Source: Streptosporangium album (GTDB taxonomy: Bacteria; Actinomycetota; Actinomycetes; Streptosporangiales; Streptosporangiaceae). From it: 64,000 nucleotides of DNA. The position numbers and the translations under genes are program-made. Positions 8,642-17,536 of this stretch are shown here, one piece after another (the first letter of the stretch is position 1; every line of letters starts with the position of its first letter). The notes below the pieces were generated by a model that had not been told where the DNA came from, searched no databases, and saw only the letters and a program-made list of their open reading frames with translations. The stretch spans positions 2,170,001 to 2,234,000 of the forward strand of contig NZ_JACHJU010000001.1 in assembly GCF_014203795.1 (NCBI RefSeq), read 5' to 3'.

Positions 8642-9280
8642 GTGACCTCCACTTCCCAGCGCGCAGCCCCCCTTCCGCCCGACGAACGGCGGGCCGCCCT
8701 CATCGCCTCAACCCTGTCGCTGGTCCTCGCCCACGGCCCCGACGTGAGCACCCGGCAGATCGCACAGGCGGCAGGCGTGGCAGAGGGGACGATCTTCAGG
8801 GTCTTCGCCACCAAGGACGAGCTCGTGAGCGCGGCCGTGACCAGTGCCTTCGACGCCACCCAGCTCCTGGCTGAGCTGACGGCCATCGACCACGACGCCC
8901 CGCTGGAGGACAGGCTCGTGGCGGTGGTCGAGATCCTGCAGCGCCATACGGCACGCATCTTCCGGCTGATAGACGCGCTGGGGATGAAGGGAACCGTGGA
9001 GACCCGCCATCACCGGAAGACCCGAGCCGACCAGGCCGCCATGATCCGGCAGGCGATCGCCGGACTGCTCCGGCCCGACCGCGACCGGCTGCGGTGCGAG
9101 CCGTACGAGACCGCGCGCCGGCTGCAACTGATGACCATCGCCGGCAGCCACCCCCGGCTCGTCGAGGAGGACCCGCTGCCCCCCAAGGAGATCGTCTCCA
9201 CACTGCTGGACGGAATCCGCCTGCGCCCCGACCACGACGCGCTCCCCCCGGACGCGTCAGAGGGAGAACCCCCATGCTGA
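8642..9280 (+). CDS. TetR/AcrR-family repressor of the ABC exporter operon
   Basis: 212 residues from GTG 8642, probably a leaderless mRNA because a TAGGGT -10 box ends seven bases upstream. An N-terminal TetR HTH is clear: AALIASTLSLVLAHGPDVSTRQIAQAAGVAEGTIFRVFATKDEL (helices 1-4; spans about residues 14-57). The C-terminal ligand domain is divergent. The gene overlaps the first ABC half-transporter by seven bases (ATGCTGA), so the three genes form one operon repressed through the 27-bp palindrome; the inducing ligand is probably a substrate of the pump. Confidence 0.9.
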   Translation: MTSTSQRAAPLPPDERRAALIASTLSLVLAHGPDVSTRQIAQAAGVAEGTIFRVFATKDELVSAAVTSAFDATQLLAELTAIDHDAPLEDRLVAVVEILQRHTARIFRLIDALGMKGTVETRHHRKTRADQAAMIRQAIAGLLRPDRDRLRCEPYETARRLQLMTIAGSHPRLVEEDPLPPKEIVSTLLDGIRLRPDHDALPPDASEGEPPC

Positions 9281-11007
9281 GCCGTCTGCTCCGCACCTAC
9301 CTGCGGCCCTACTCGTCGGCGCTGACCGCTGTGGTGGCGCTGCAACTGGTCGGCACCATGGCCTCGCTGTACCTTCCCAGCCTGAACGCCGACATCATCG
9401 ACCAGGGCGTCGCCACCGGCGACACCGGCTACATCCTGACCACCGGCGGCTGGATGCTGGCCGTCTCCCTCGTGCAGATCGCCTGCTCCATCGCGGCGGT
9501 CTACTACGGCTCCCGCGCCGCGATGGGATTCGGCAGGGATGTCCGCTCCGCCGTCTTCCACCAGGTGGGCGGTTTCTCCGCCCGCGAGGTCGCCCAGTTC
9601 GGGGCGCCCTCGCTGATCACCCGCAGCACCAACGACGTGCAGCAGGTCCAGATGCTCGTCGTGATGACCTGCACGATGCTGGTCGCCGCGCCGATCATGT
9701 GCGTCGGCGGCATCATCATGGCGTTGCGCGAGGACATCGGCCTTTCCTGGCTCATGCTGGTCTGCGTCCCGGCGCTGCTGATCTCCATCGGCCTGATCAT
9801 CTCCCGTATGGTCCCGCAGTTCCGCGCCATGCAGACCCGGATCGACACGGTCAACCAGGTTCTGCGCGAGCAGCTCTCCGGTATCCGCGTCGTGCGCGCC
9901 TTCAGCCGCGAACGCGAGGAGACCGTCCGGTTCGGCGGGGCGAACGACGCGCTGACCTCGACGGCGCTGCGCGTCGGACGGCTGACCTCGCTCATCTTCC
10001 CCGTCGTGATGCTGATCCTCAACGCCTCCAGCGTCGCCGTCCTCTGGTTCGGCGCCGGCCGGGTCGACGGCGGCGACATGCGGATCGGCGCGCTCACCGC
10101 CTTCCTCATGTATCTGATGCAGATCCTCACCTCGATGATGATGGCCACCTTCATCTCGATGATGATCCCCCGCGCCGCGGTCTGCGCCGAGCGCATCGGC
10201 GAGGTGCTGGACACCGAGTCGTCGGTGCGCCCGCCCGACAGTCCCGTGCGGCAGCCGCACGGCCACGCCGAGCTGGAGCTGCGTGACGTCGAGTTCCGCT
10301 ACCCGGGTGCGGCGGCGCCGGTGCTGTCCGGCATCTCCTTCCGTGCCGTCGCGGGGCAGACCACCGCCGTCATCGGCAGCACCGGCTCGGGCAAGACGAC
10401 GCTGGTCTCCCTGGTGCCCCGGCTGTTCGACGCCACCTCCGGCACCGTGTCGGTCGACGGCGTCGACGTCCGCGACCTCGACCCCCAGGCGCTCTGGACC
10501 CGCATCGGCCTGGTGCCGCAGAAGCCGTACCTGTTCACCGGCACCGTCGCCAGCAACCTGCGGTACGGCAACCCGGACGCCACCGACGAGGAGCTGTGGG
10601 AGGCGCTGGACGTCGCCCAGGCCCGCGACTTCGTCGAGGCGATGCCCGAAGGTCTCGACGCGCCCATCACCCAGGGCGGCACGAACGTGTCCGGCGGGCA
10701 GCGGCAGCGGCTCTCGATCGCCCGGGCGCTGGTCAGCAGACCCGAGATCTACCTGTTCGACGACTCCTTCTCGGCCCTCGACCTGGCCACCGACGCCCGG
10801 CTACGCGCCGCCCTGCGCCCCCACACCGCCCAGGCCGCCGTCGTCATCGTCGGCCAGCGGATCTCCACCGTCGCCGACGCCGACCAGATCATCGTCCTGG
10901 ACGACGGCGTGATCGTCGGCAGGGGCACCCATGACGAGCTGCTGGATTCCTGCCCGACCTACATCGAGATCGTCGAGTCCCAGATGACCGTGGAGAGCGC
11001 AGCATGA
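9274..11007 (+). CDS. ABC exporter half-transporter with degenerate ATPase site
   Basis: 577 residues: six-helix type I exporter domain (about 1-310) and nucleotide-binding domain (about 335-570). Walker A is GSTGSGKTT and the signature is [16 protein letters not shown], but Walker B reads [10 protein letters not shown] with Asp in place of the catalytic Glu, and the H-loop is GQRIS with Gln in place of His. That pattern marks the degenerate-site subunit of heterodimeric exporters such as TM287/288, LmrCD and BmrCD. The start is the ATG overlapping the end of tetR; a longer upstream frame merely overlaps that gene. It overlaps the partner gene by ATGA. Confidence 0.93.
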   Translation: MLSRLLRTYLRPYSSALTAVVALQLVGTMASLYLPSLNADIIDQGVATGDTGYILTTGGWMLAVSLVQIACSIAAVYYGSRAAMGFGRDVRSAVFHQVGGFSAREVAQFGAPSLITRSTNDVQQVQMLVVMTCTMLVAAPIMCVGGIIMALREDIGLSWLMLVCVPALLISIGLIISRMVPQFRAMQTRIDTVNQVLREQLSGIRVVRAFSREREETVRFGGANDALTSTALRVGRLTSLIFPVVMLILNASSVAVLWFGAGRVDGGDMRIGALTAFLMYLMQILTSMMMATFISMMIPRAAVCAERIGEVLDTESSVRPPDSPVRQPHGHAELELRDVEFRYPGAAAPVLSGISFRAVAGQTTAVIGSTGSGKTTLVSLVPRLFDATSGTVSVDGVDVRDLDPQALWTRIGLVPQKPYLFTGTVASNLRYGNPDATDEELWEALDVAQARDFVEAMPEGLDAPITQGGTNVSGGQRQRLSIARALVSRPEIYLFDDSFSALDLATDARLRAALRPHTAQAAVVIVGQRISTVADADQIIVLDDGVIVGRGTHDELLDSCPTYIEIVESQMTVESAA

Positions 11008-12989
11008 GCGAACGGCCCATGACCACCACGCGGCGTCCCCCGGTGGGAGCCGGCGGCTTCGGCCGGGGGCCCTTCGCGGGAGCAGGGATGCCCGCGGAGA
11101 AGTCGATGAACTTCGGACCGTCCACGCGACGGCTGCTACGGCGCCTCAGCCCCGAGCGCATGCGGCTTTTCGCCGTGCTCGGCCTCGCCGTGATCAGCGT
11201 CGTGTTCGCCGTCGTGGGGCCGAAGATCCTCGGCCGGGCGACGGACCTCATCTTCAGCGGCGTGATCGGCAAGCAACTTCCCGCCGGAACGACCACCGAG
11301 CAGGCGGTCGCGGCCGCCCGCGCGTCGGGCAACGACAACTTCGCGGGCCTGCTCGCGCAGATGGACGTCGTCCCCGGCCAGGGGATCGACTTCCCCGCGC
11401 TGGGCACCGTCCTGCTGTGGGTGCTGGGGCTCTACGTCGCGGCATCGGTCTTCAGCTGGCTGCAGGGCTACCTGCTCAACGACGTGGTGCAGCGCACCGT
11501 CTTCCGGCTCCGGTCGGACGTCGAGGACAAGCTGAACCGGCTCCCCCTGCGGTTCTTCGACGGCCAGCCGCGCGGCGAGCTGCTCAGCCGGGTCACCAAC
11601 GACATCGACAACGTCTCGCAGACCCTGCAGCAGACGATGAGCCAGCTCCTGACCTCGCTGCTGACCGTGATCGGCGTGCTGGTGATGATGTTCGTGATCT
11701 CGCCGCTGCTCGCGCTGATCGCCCTGGTGACCATCCCGCTGTCGATGGTCGTCACCGGGCAGGTCGCGAAACGCTCGCAGAAACTGTTCGTCGCGCAGTG
11801 GGCCGGCACCGGCGCCCTGAACGCCCACATCGAGGAGGCCTTCACCGGCCACGAGCTGGTGAAGGTGTTCGGCCGCCGGCCGGAGGTCGAGAAGGTCTTC
11901 CAGGACAGGAACGAGGAGCTGTTCAAGGCCAGCTTCGGCGCCCAGTTCATCTCCGGGATCATCATGCCGACGATGATGTTCATCGGGAACCTCAACTACG
12001 TCGCCATCGCCGTCGTCGGGGGCCTGCGGGTCGCCACCGGGTCGATGAGCCTGGGTGACGTCCAGGCGTTCATCCAGTACTCCCGGCAGTTCACCCAGCC
12101 GCTGACGCAGGTCGCCTCGATGGCCAACCTGCTGCAGTCGGGGGTGGCGTCGGCCGAGCGGGTCTTCGAGCTGCTGGACGCCACCGAGCAGGACCCCGAC
12201 CCCGCCGACCCGGTGCTGCCCACCACCCGGCAGGGCCGCGTCGAGTTCGAGCACGTGTCCTTCAGCTACACCCCCGAGCAGCCCCTCATCGAGGACCTGT
12301 CGCTGGTGGCCGACCCCGGGCACACGATCGCCATCGTCGGCCCGACCGGTGCGGGGAAGACCACCCTGGTCAACCTGATCATGCGCTTCTACGAGCTGGA
12401 CGCCGGCCGGATCACCCTCGACGGCGTCGACATCACCGCGATGCGCCGCGAGGACCTGCGCTCGCACATCGGCATGGTGCTCCAGGACACCTGGCTGTTC
12501 GGCGGCACCATCCGCGAGAACATCGCCTACGGCAACACGCAGGCCACCGAGGAACAGATCCAGACCGCCGCGCGGGCCACCTACGTCGACCGGTTCGTCC
12601 GCACCCTGCCCGACGGCTACGACACCGTCATCGACGAGGAGGGCAGCAACGTCAGCGCCGGTGAGAAGCAGCTGCTGACCATCGCCCGCGCCTTCCTCGC
12701 CAACCCGTCCCTGCTCATCCTCGACGAGGCCACCAGCTCGGTCGACACCCGGACCGAGGTCCTGGTGCAGCACGCGATGGCCGCGCTGCGGACCGACCGC
12801 ACCAGCTTCGTCATCGCCCACCGGCTGTCCACCATCCGCGACGCGGACCTCATCCTGGTGATGGAGGCGGGAAGCATCGTCGAGCACGGCACCCACGACG
12901 AGCTGCTCGCCGCCCGGGGCGCCTACCACCGGCTCTACTCCGCGCAGTTCAGCGGAGCCCTCGTGCCGGAGGACGACGGGGCCCCGTGA
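11004..12989 (+). CDS. ABC exporter half-transporter, catalytic partner
   Basis: 661 residues. The N-terminal ~50 residues are a Gly/Pro-rich extension, then a six-helix exporter domain with a periplasmic-type insert at about 85-130, then the ATPase domain. Walker A is GPTGAGKTT, Walker [13 protein letters not shown] has the catalytic Glu and the H-loop is IAHRLSTI; the signature NVSAGEKQ is the non-canonical form expected in the partner of a degenerate subunit. Together with the preceding protein it would form one heterodimeric multidrug or lipid exporter. Its expression is governed by the upstream TetR, and a strong hairpin follows. Confidence 0.93.
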   Translation: MSERPMTTTRRPPVGAGGFGRGPFAGAGMPAEKSMNFGPSTRRLLRRLSPERMRLFAVLGLAVISVVFAVVGPKILGRATDLIFSGVIGKQLPAGTTTEQAVAAARASGNDNFAGLLAQMDVVPGQGIDFPALGTVLLWVLGLYVAASVFSWLQGYLLNDVVQRTVFRLRSDVEDKLNRLPLRFFDGQPRGELLSRVTNDIDNVSQTLQQTMSQLLTSLLTVIGVLVMMFVISPLLALIALVTIPLSMVVTGQVAKRSQKLFVAQWAGTGALNAHIEEAFTGHELVKVFGRRPEVEKVFQDRNEELFKASFGAQFISGIIMPTMMFIGNLNYVAIAVVGGLRVATGSMSLGDVQAFIQYSRQFTQPLTQVASMANLLQSGVASAERVFELLDATEQDPDPADPVLPTTRQGRVEFEHVSFSYTPEQPLIEDLSLVADPGHTIAIVGPTGAGKTTLVNLIMRFYELDAGRITLDGVDITAMRREDLRSHIGMVLQDTWLFGGTIRENIAYGNTQATEEQIQTAARATYVDRFVRTLPDGYDTVIDEEGSNVSAGEKQLLTIARAFLANPSLLILDEATSSVDTRTEVLVQHAMAALRTDRTSFVIAHRLSTIRDADLILVMEAGSIVEHGTHDELLAARGAYHRLYSAQFSGALVPEDDGAP

Positions 12990-12999
12990 GCTGAACCCC

Positions 13000-13032
13000 G
13001 CATGCCGTACGGCACCGCGCCGTACGGCATGC
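13000..13032 (+). terminator. Strong hairpin terminator of the TetR-ABC operon
   Basis: Perfect 13-bp arms GCATGCCGTACGG and CCGTACGGCATGC around a 7-nt loop, ten bases after the stop of the second ABC gene. There is no T-run, as is common for actinobacterial stem-loop terminators. Confidence 0.8.
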
Positions 13033-13055
13033 GGCCCTGCTGCAACGTCACCACC

Positions 13056-13115
13056 CCGCGTGAGCCGGGGAGGAACCGCCCGGTCATGGTGTGGATCCAC
13101 GGCGACGGGGCGGTC
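13056..13115 (+). pseudogene. Possible carboxylesterase type B fragment
   Basis: About twenty codons read PGRNRPVMVWIHGDGAVGV, very close to the PVMVWIHGGGF oxyanion-hole motif of carboxylesterase type B, with nothing of the family on either side. It looks like a short remnant left by deletion, between an operon terminator and a convergent dehydrogenase gene. Confidence 0.3.
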
Positions 13116-13140
13116 GGCGTGGTGCTGATCCTCACGTCCT

Positions 13141-14022
13141 TCAGCGGACGAGCAGGTCGATCACACCTGTGGTCCCCTCGTCGCCGTGGCCGTCCGCGAG
13201 GCGGCGCTCCATCAGGGCCGTGAACGGGGTCAGCAGCTCGGCGCTGACCCCTTGCTCCTCGGCCGTGCGCAGCAGGGTCGAGTTGCCCTCGACCATCATG
13301 GCGAGATTGGAGACCACGCCCTTGGTGTAGTCGCCGCTCTCCAGGTGGCCGGCGGTCCCGTACGCGTAGGGGGCCATGGCGGTGAGCCAGTTGACGAGCA
13401 GAGGGGCCAAGCCCGCCGGCGCGATGTCCTCCTTGCGGATCAGCGCGAAGGCGTGCGAGATCCCGGCGAACATTCCGGTCATCGCGCTGAGCAGCGCCAC
13501 GTCGTGGAGGGCCGCGAAGCCGGGATCCTCACCGACGTACATGGTGCCGGCCGGTACGGCCAGCGCGCCGTGGTGGGCGTCGAAGAGGGCGCGGGATCCG
13601 CTGTAGAAGACATAGCCGCCGGATTCCGGGGCGCCGATCATCGGCGGGACCGCCATGATCCCGCCGTCCAGGAAGCGGGCGCCGCGCTCCTCGGCCCACT
13701 CGGCACGGGCGCGGGCCTGGGCGGGAGTGCCGGTGGTGAGGTTGACCAGGTCCTTTCCCGTCAGGTCGACGCCGGCGAGGGCCTCGCCGACCGAGGCGTC
13801 GTCGAGCAGGCAGACCACCACCAGCTCGCCGGCGGCCACTGCGTCGGCGGCCGTTCCGGCGATCTTCGCGCCCTCGGCGGCGAGCGGCTCGGCCCGGCTG
13901 GCGGTGCGGTTCCAAACGGTCAGCGGATGCCCGGCGGCGAGCCATGCGCGGGCGAGCGCGGTACCCATGTCGCCGAGCCCGAGAAGGGTGAGCTCAGTCT
14001 TGTTGAAGGTGTCATGTTCCAT
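13141..14022 (-). CDS. NADPH-dependent dehydrogenase of the beta-hydroxyacid dehydrogenase/imine reductase family
   Basis: 293 residues from the ATG at 14022 (an in-frame upstream ATG at 14058 adds a Pro-rich stretch that overlaps the promoter). The N-terminal Rossmann domain has LLGLGDMGTALARAWLAAGH and VWNRTASRAEPL (the Arg after Asn favours NADPH), then VVVCLLDD. The all-helical C-terminal dimerisation domain starts near 165. The DGGIMAVP segment corresponds to the active-site loop of imine reductases. It is divergent from an HxlR regulator, with a dyad between them, so it is probably induced by the regulator's ligand. Confidence 0.85.
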   Translation of the reverse strand: MEHDTFNKTELTLLGLGDMGTALARAWLAAGHPLTVWNRTASRAEPLAAEGAKIAGTAADAVAAGELVVVCLLDDASVGEALAGVDLTGKDLVNLTTGTPAQARARAEWAEERGARFLDGGIMAVPPMIGAPESGGYVFYSGSRALFDAHHGALAVPAGTMYVGEDPGFAALHDVALLSAMTGMFAGISHAFALIRKEDIAPAGLAPLLVNWLTAMAPYAYGTAGHLESGDYTKGVVSNLAMMVEGNSTLLRTAEEQGVSAELLTPFTALMERRLADGHGDEGTTGVIDLLVR

Positions 14023-14060
14023 GCCGATTAGTCTTGGTCCAGGCCCCGGAAGGATCAATT

Positions 14061-14078
14061 ACGCACTTTGAAGTGGGT
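14061..14078. promoter_or_regulatory. Imperfect inverted repeat, likely HxlR operator
   Basis: CACTT and AAGTG arms separated by TG, extended by outer AC/GT pairs, in the divergent promoter between the dehydrogenase and the HxlR gene. Compact dyads with a 2-bp centre are typical of this regulator family. Confidence 0.5.
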
Positions 14079-14118
14079 GATTACTGTGGGGTAAGCGAGC
14101 AGGCGAGAGGGGTGTGCC

Positions 14119-14475
14119 ATGGGGACCGCGCGGAGACCGGGAGCGTATGTCTGCGGGATCGACGCGGCGATGGACGTCATCGGCGGCAAGTGGAAGGTGC
14201 TGATCCTCTGGGCGCTCAACGAACGGGCGTGCCGCTTCGGCGAGTTGCGCAGGCTGGTGCCGGGGGTGACCGAGAAGGTGCTCGCCTCCCATCTGCGGGA
14301 ACTGGAGGTGGACGGAATCGTGCATCGCGAGGTGCACGACGAGATGCCGCCCCACGTCGAATACTCGCTGACCTCGCTCGGCGTCTCGCTCAACGGGGCG
14401 CTGGCGCCGCTCGGCCGATGGGGACGGGAGAACATACTCGGCGGCGCGGAGAACACTCACCACGTCCCGCGCTAG
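14119..14475 (+). CDS. HxlR-family transcriptional regulator
   Basis: 118 residues: CGIDAAMDVIGGKWKVLILWAL, RFGELRRLVPGVTEKVL and PPHVEYSLTSLG are the three conserved HxlR blocks, covering almost the whole protein. The start ATG follows GAGAGGGG. A Cys sits near the N-terminus (residue 12) in the place used as a redox sensor by HypR-like members. It is divergent from the NADPH dehydrogenase, an arrangement seen for many HxlR-oxidoreductase pairs. Confidence 0.9.
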   Translation: MGTARRPGAYVCGIDAAMDVIGGKWKVLILWALNERACRFGELRRLVPGVTEKVLASHLRELEVDGIVHREVHDEMPPHVEYSLTSLGVSLNGALAPLGRWGRENILGGAENTHHVPR

Positions 14476-14563
14476 AGCCGGTCCTGTGGATCCGAGAGCC
14501 GGTTCAGGACCGCGATGAGCAGGACCCGCGCGGTGGACGACGGATTCCTTCAGGCCTGACCGT

Positions 14564-15277
14564 TCACCGCGGATCCGGCACTCCCAGTACGGCCCGCACG
14601 ACGGCGTCGGTGTCGCTGAGGTCCTCCAGCACCAGCTCCGCGCCGGCCTCGCGGAGCGCCTCGGTGTCGCTGAAGCCCGTGGCGACCGCGACCACCCTCG
14701 CCCCGCCCAGGTGACCGGCCAGGACGTCGTTCGGGGTGTCGCCGACCAGCACGGTGCTGCGCGGGGTGAAGGATTCGCCGTACTTGCGGGCGGCCCGTTC
14801 CTGCGCCAGGCCCACCAGGGCGGCCCGGTCCTCGTGGTCCATGCCGTAGGCCGCCACCTCGAAGTCCACGAGGTGGTCCAGCCCGAACGCCTTCAGCTTG
14901 CCGATCGCGAGAGGCTCCATGTTGCCGGTGAGCACCGACTGGACGACATCGTCCCGCTCCGCCAGCGCCTCCAGCGCCGCCAGCGCCCCCGGCAGCGCCC
15001 GGCCGCGCTCCCGGATGGCGGCCTCGTAGCCGGCGAACGCCTCGGCGATGGCGGCGCCGAAGGAGTCGAGGAGTCCGTCCGACACCTCGATGCCGTGCGA
15101 CCGGAGGACCTCGGTGCTGATCGCCCGCTCGGTCCGCCCGGCGAAGTCCGCGATCCGCTCCAGCCGCCGCCCGGTGGCCGCGTGCAACGCGTCGGCGTAG
15201 ATGTTCCTGGTGACCCCGCTGATATTGATCAGCGTGTGGTCGATGTCCCACAGCACGAGCGTTCTCGAAGAGCTCAC
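14564..15277 (-). CDS. HAD-superfamily phosphatase (phosphoglycolate phosphatase-like)
   Basis: 237 residues starting with GTG. Motif I is LWDIDHTLI (nucleophile and acid-base Asp), motif II SVLTGNMEP, the Lys of motif III is in the KYGESF region, and motif IV is LVGDTPNDVLAG. An alpha-helical C1 cap lies between motifs I and II. It would hydrolyse a small phosphate ester in the cytoplasm. The start overlaps the stop of a 38-codon upstream ORF as GTGA, so translation is probably coupled. Confidence 0.88.
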   Translation of the reverse strand: MSSSRTLVLWDIDHTLINISGVTRNIYADALHAATGRRLERIADFAGRTERAISTEVLRSHGIEVSDGLLDSFGAAIAEAFAGYEAAIRERGRALPGALAALEALAERDDVVQSVLTGNMEPLAIGKLKAFGLDHLVDFEVAAYGMDHEDRAALVGLAQERAARKYGESFTPRSTVLVGDTPNDVLAGHLGGARVVAVATGFSDTEALREAGAELVLEDLSDTDAVVRAVLGVPDPR

Positions 15278-15390
15278 CCCCCGACCCTAACCGGGCACCT
15301 GTCTCCTGTCGCCGGTCCCTCAGCGTCCACCTCGCCGAGCAGCCGGGGCGTATCGAGCGGGTACGGCCGGTCGAACGAGAAATCATGCAC
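15274..15390 (-). CDS. 38-aa peptide coupled to the HAD phosphatase
   Basis: Begins at GTG 15390 after an outstanding ribosome-binding site (AGGAGGAAGGAGGT, six bases before the start) and ends at a TGA that overlaps the GTG of the HAD gene. The peptide begins VHDFSFDRPYPLDTPRLLG, with no signal or membrane segment. The strong signal and coupling suggest it is really translated, either as a leader peptide that sets expression of the phosphatase or as a small functional protein. Confidence 0.5.
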   Translation of the reverse strand: MHDFSFDRPYPLDTPRLLGEVDAEGPATGDRCPVRVGG

Positions 15391-15533
15391 CGAACGACCT
15401 CCTTCCTCCTCATGATTCACCGCCGGACGTGCCGGCCTTATCCCTCGAAGCAGGGGCATGAGCCCCCTTATCGAGGGGTCTCGGCATAAGAGCTGACCAC
15501 CCCCTTGTCAACACATCCAATTATCGAGATATC

Positions 15534-15549
15534 ATCGCCATATGGCGAT
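15534..15549. promoter_or_regulatory. 16-bp perfect palindrome over the start of the CmtR-like gene
   Basis: ATCGCCATATGGCGAT is an exact dyad centred on the presumed transcription start; TTGTCA (15505-15510) lies upstream at -35 distance. Its position over the start codon of a SmtB/ArsR-type repressor indicates autorepression released by metal. Confidence 0.7.
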
Positions 15550-15907
15550 TAATCATGAGGGCGGGCGGTGCGTGAGCGCCGACGTCGCCGCGGGCATCCC
15601 CCCGGCGGTGGCGCTGTTCCACTCGCTGGCCGATGAGACCCGGCTGCGCATCGTGCAACGTCTGGCGCGCGGGGAGGCCCGGGTGGTGGACCTGACCGCC
15701 GAGCTCGGGCTGGCCCAGTCCACGGTGTCCAAGCATCTGGCCTGTCTGCGTGATTGCGGGCTGGTCGACTACCGCGCCGAGGGCCGCCAGTCGTTTTACG
15801 CCCTGGTGCGCCCGGAGTTGATGGATCTGCTGGCCGCCACCGAGCAGTTGCTGTCCGCCACTGGGCACGCGGTCGCGCTGTGCCCCGTCCACGGCCCCGG
15901 CCAGTGA
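15542..15907 (+). CDS. CmtR-like ArsR/SmtB metalloregulator (Cd/Pb type)
   Basis: 121 residues; winged-helix ArsR fold with LADETRLRIVQRLARGE and recognition helix LAQSTVSKHLACLRDCGLV. The CLRDC pair matches the Cys-X3-Cys of mycobacterial CmtR (CLRGC), and a C-terminal Cys (ALCPVHG) matches its third ligand, so Cd(II)/Pb(II) sensing is likely; this is inferred by motif, not shown. The ATG lies inside the operator palindrome, implying a leaderless mRNA; GTG 15572 is an alternative. It overlaps the DUF3703 gene by GTGA. No efflux ATPase or cation-diffusion facilitator is adjacent. Confidence 0.85.
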   Translation: MAINHEGGRCVSADVAAGIPPAVALFHSLADETRLRIVQRLARGEARVVDLTAELGLAQSTVSKHLACLRDCGLVDYRAEGRQSFYALVRPELMDLLAATEQLLSATGHAVALCPVHGPGQ

Positions 15908-16254
15908 CCCGCCGGGCGATGCCCTCCCCCGTGCGGGCCGCCTACATCCGCGAGATGACCGCGGCGCGCACCGCGCCCGACCCCGCCGCCCGGTGGCGGC
16001 ACCTGGAGCGGGCGCACATCCTGTCCCAGCCCTGGCCGTGGCCGCACACCCGCAACCACCTGGCGATGTTCGCCCTCGCGATCGCCCAGCGCGACCGGCG
16101 CGAGGCCCTGGGCCAGGTGGTGCGCATCGTCGTGGCCGCGCCCGGTTCAGCGCTGGGCCGCTACCCCGAAGGCAACACCGGTCGCGCCGTCGTCGCCCTC
16201 ACCCGGCCCATGCCGGTGCCCGAGGACCTGGCCGCCCTTCTCCGGGCTGCCTGA
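15904..16254 (+). CDS. DUF3703 family protein
   Basis: 116 residues. HLERAHILSQPWPWPHTRNHLAM and GSALGRYPEGNTGRA are the two conserved blocks of DUF3703, a small helical family often found next to metal-responsive ArsR regulators and cation transporters. Its start overlaps the stop of the CmtR-like gene, so it is co-regulated by metal. Biochemical function is unknown; the conserved His/Trp/Asn residues could take part in metal handling. Confidence 0.8.
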   Translation: MTRRAMPSPVRAAYIREMTAARTAPDPAARWRHLERAHILSQPWPWPHTRNHLAMFALAIAQRDRREALGQVVRIVVAAPGSALGRYPEGNTGRAVVALTRPMPVPEDLAALLRAA

Positions 16255-16334
16255 ACCAGACCATCGCTCTGGCTTGCAGGAGTCGCCTCGGACCGTTGCT
16301 TCGCGTTCGGCTCTTGCTGCCGTGAGTGAGGCTC

Positions 16335-16365
16335 TTGACCCTCACGTGGCGTCAGGCTGCACAGT
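16335..16365 (+). promoter_or_regulatory. MerR-type promoter with 19-bp spacer
   Basis: TTGACC (16335-16340) and CACAGT (16360-16365) are 19 bp apart, the stretched spacing that MerR proteins correct. The spacer holds the dyad CCTCACG-TGG-CGTCAGG (one mismatch). The implied transcription start is 16372-16373, exactly at GTG 16373, so the mRNA is leaderless and autoregulated. Confidence 0.8.
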
Positions 16366-16372
16366 CGGTGCC

Positions 16373-17488
16373 GTGGAGGATCACTGGACCGTGGGACGCG
16401 TGGCCGAGCTGGCCGGCGTGAGCGTCCGCACGCTGCATCACTATGACGAGATCAGGCTCGTTCGGCCGTCGGCGCGGACCGTGGCCGGGTACCGGGCCTA
16501 TTCGGCGGGCGACGTGGAGCGGCTGCGGGAGGTGCTGGCCTATCGGCGGTTGGGCTTCGGGCTGCGGGAGGTTGCAGAACTGGTCGGCGACCCGTCCACC
16601 GACGCGATCGCGCACCTGCGCCGACTGCGCGGCCTGCTGCTGGAGCGGCGTGATCGCGCTGACGCCATGGTGGCGGCCATCGACAGGGAACTTGAGGCAC
16701 GGGCGAAGGGACTGACGGTGACACCGGAGGAGCAACTGGAGATGCTCGGTGCACGGCTGTACGACGCGATCGGCGGCGCCTACACCGCGACACGGCGTAC
16801 CGAGCCGCGGATCGCCGCGCAGATCTGGGACGCGCTCGGGGACGCGCAGACGGTGCTGAACGTCGGGGCCGGCACCGGCTCCTACGAGCCTGCTGATCGC
16901 GACGTGATCGCGGTGGAGCCATCGGCGGTCATGCGGGGGCAGCGGCCTCCCGGCTCGGCGCCGTGCGTGGCCGCCGCCGCGGAGAGCCTGCCGTTCGAGG
17001 ACCACTCCTTCGACGTCGCGATGGCCGTCTCCACCGTCCACCACTGGGGGGACCCGATAGCGGGGCTGCGCGAGATGCGGCGCGTGGCCCACCGCGTGGT
17101 GGTGCTCACGTTCGACACCGACGAGCCCGGATGGCAGGACCGGTTCTGGCTTACCCGCGACTACCTGCCCGAGTTCGCCGCCGTCCTCGCAGAATTTCCC
17201 TCGCTTGCTGGGATGGCCGACGCGATCGGCGCCCGCGCTGAGCCGGTGCCCATCCCGTGGGACTGTGCTGATGGCCTGTTCGAGGCGTACTGGCGCCGAC
17301 CGGCGGCGTATCTGGAGGATCACGTACGCCGTGCGATGTCGGTGTGGACGAGGGTCGGGCCGAAGGCCGAGCAGCGGGCGGTGCGAAGCCTCAGCGACGA
17401 CCTCGACTCCGGCCGGTGGGCCGAGCGCAACAGCGACCTCGCCGACCTCGACGCGGCAGATCTCGGCCTCCGCCTGCTCATAGCTTGA
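16373..17488 (+). CDS. MerR DNA-binding domain fused to a class I SAM methyltransferase
   Basis: 371 residues from GTG 16373, set by the MerR promoter just upstream. Residues about 4-110 are a complete MerR HTH and coiled coil: WTVGRVAELAGVSVRTLHHYDEIRL and VAGYRAYSAGDVERLREVLA. After the TVTPEEQLEML linker typical of TipA-like MerR proteins, the effector domain is replaced by a methyltransferase: motif I VLNVGAGTGSYEP, then VIAVEPS, and an AAAESLPFEDHSFDVAMAV region followed by HHWGDP. The enzyme itself may be the sensor, or SAM or its substrate may control transcription. No frameshift is seen at the junction. Confidence 0.85.
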   Translation: MEDHWTVGRVAELAGVSVRTLHHYDEIRLVRPSARTVAGYRAYSAGDVERLREVLAYRRLGFGLREVAELVGDPSTDAIAHLRRLRGLLLERRDRADAMVAAIDRELEARAKGLTVTPEEQLEMLGARLYDAIGGAYTATRRTEPRIAAQIWDALGDAQTVLNVGAGTGSYEPADRDVIAVEPSAVMRGQRPPGSAPCVAAAAESLPFEDHSFDVAMAVSTVHHWGDPIAGLREMRRVAHRVVVLTFDTDEPGWQDRFWLTRDYLPEFAAVLAEFPSLAGMADAIGARAEPVPIPWDCADGLFEAYWRRPAAYLEDHVRRAMSVWTRVGPKAEQRAVRSLSDDLDSGRWAERNSDLADLDAADLGLRLLIA

Positions 17489-17536
17489 ACCGCGTCGCAG
17501 CGTCAGCGTCATGGCGGCTCCTGGACGGCCCGCCGG

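Noticed and set aside
11136-13100. Very long minus-strand frame opposite the second ABC gene
   Set aside because: An artefact of high-GC codon use; the + strand has a complete ABC exporter.
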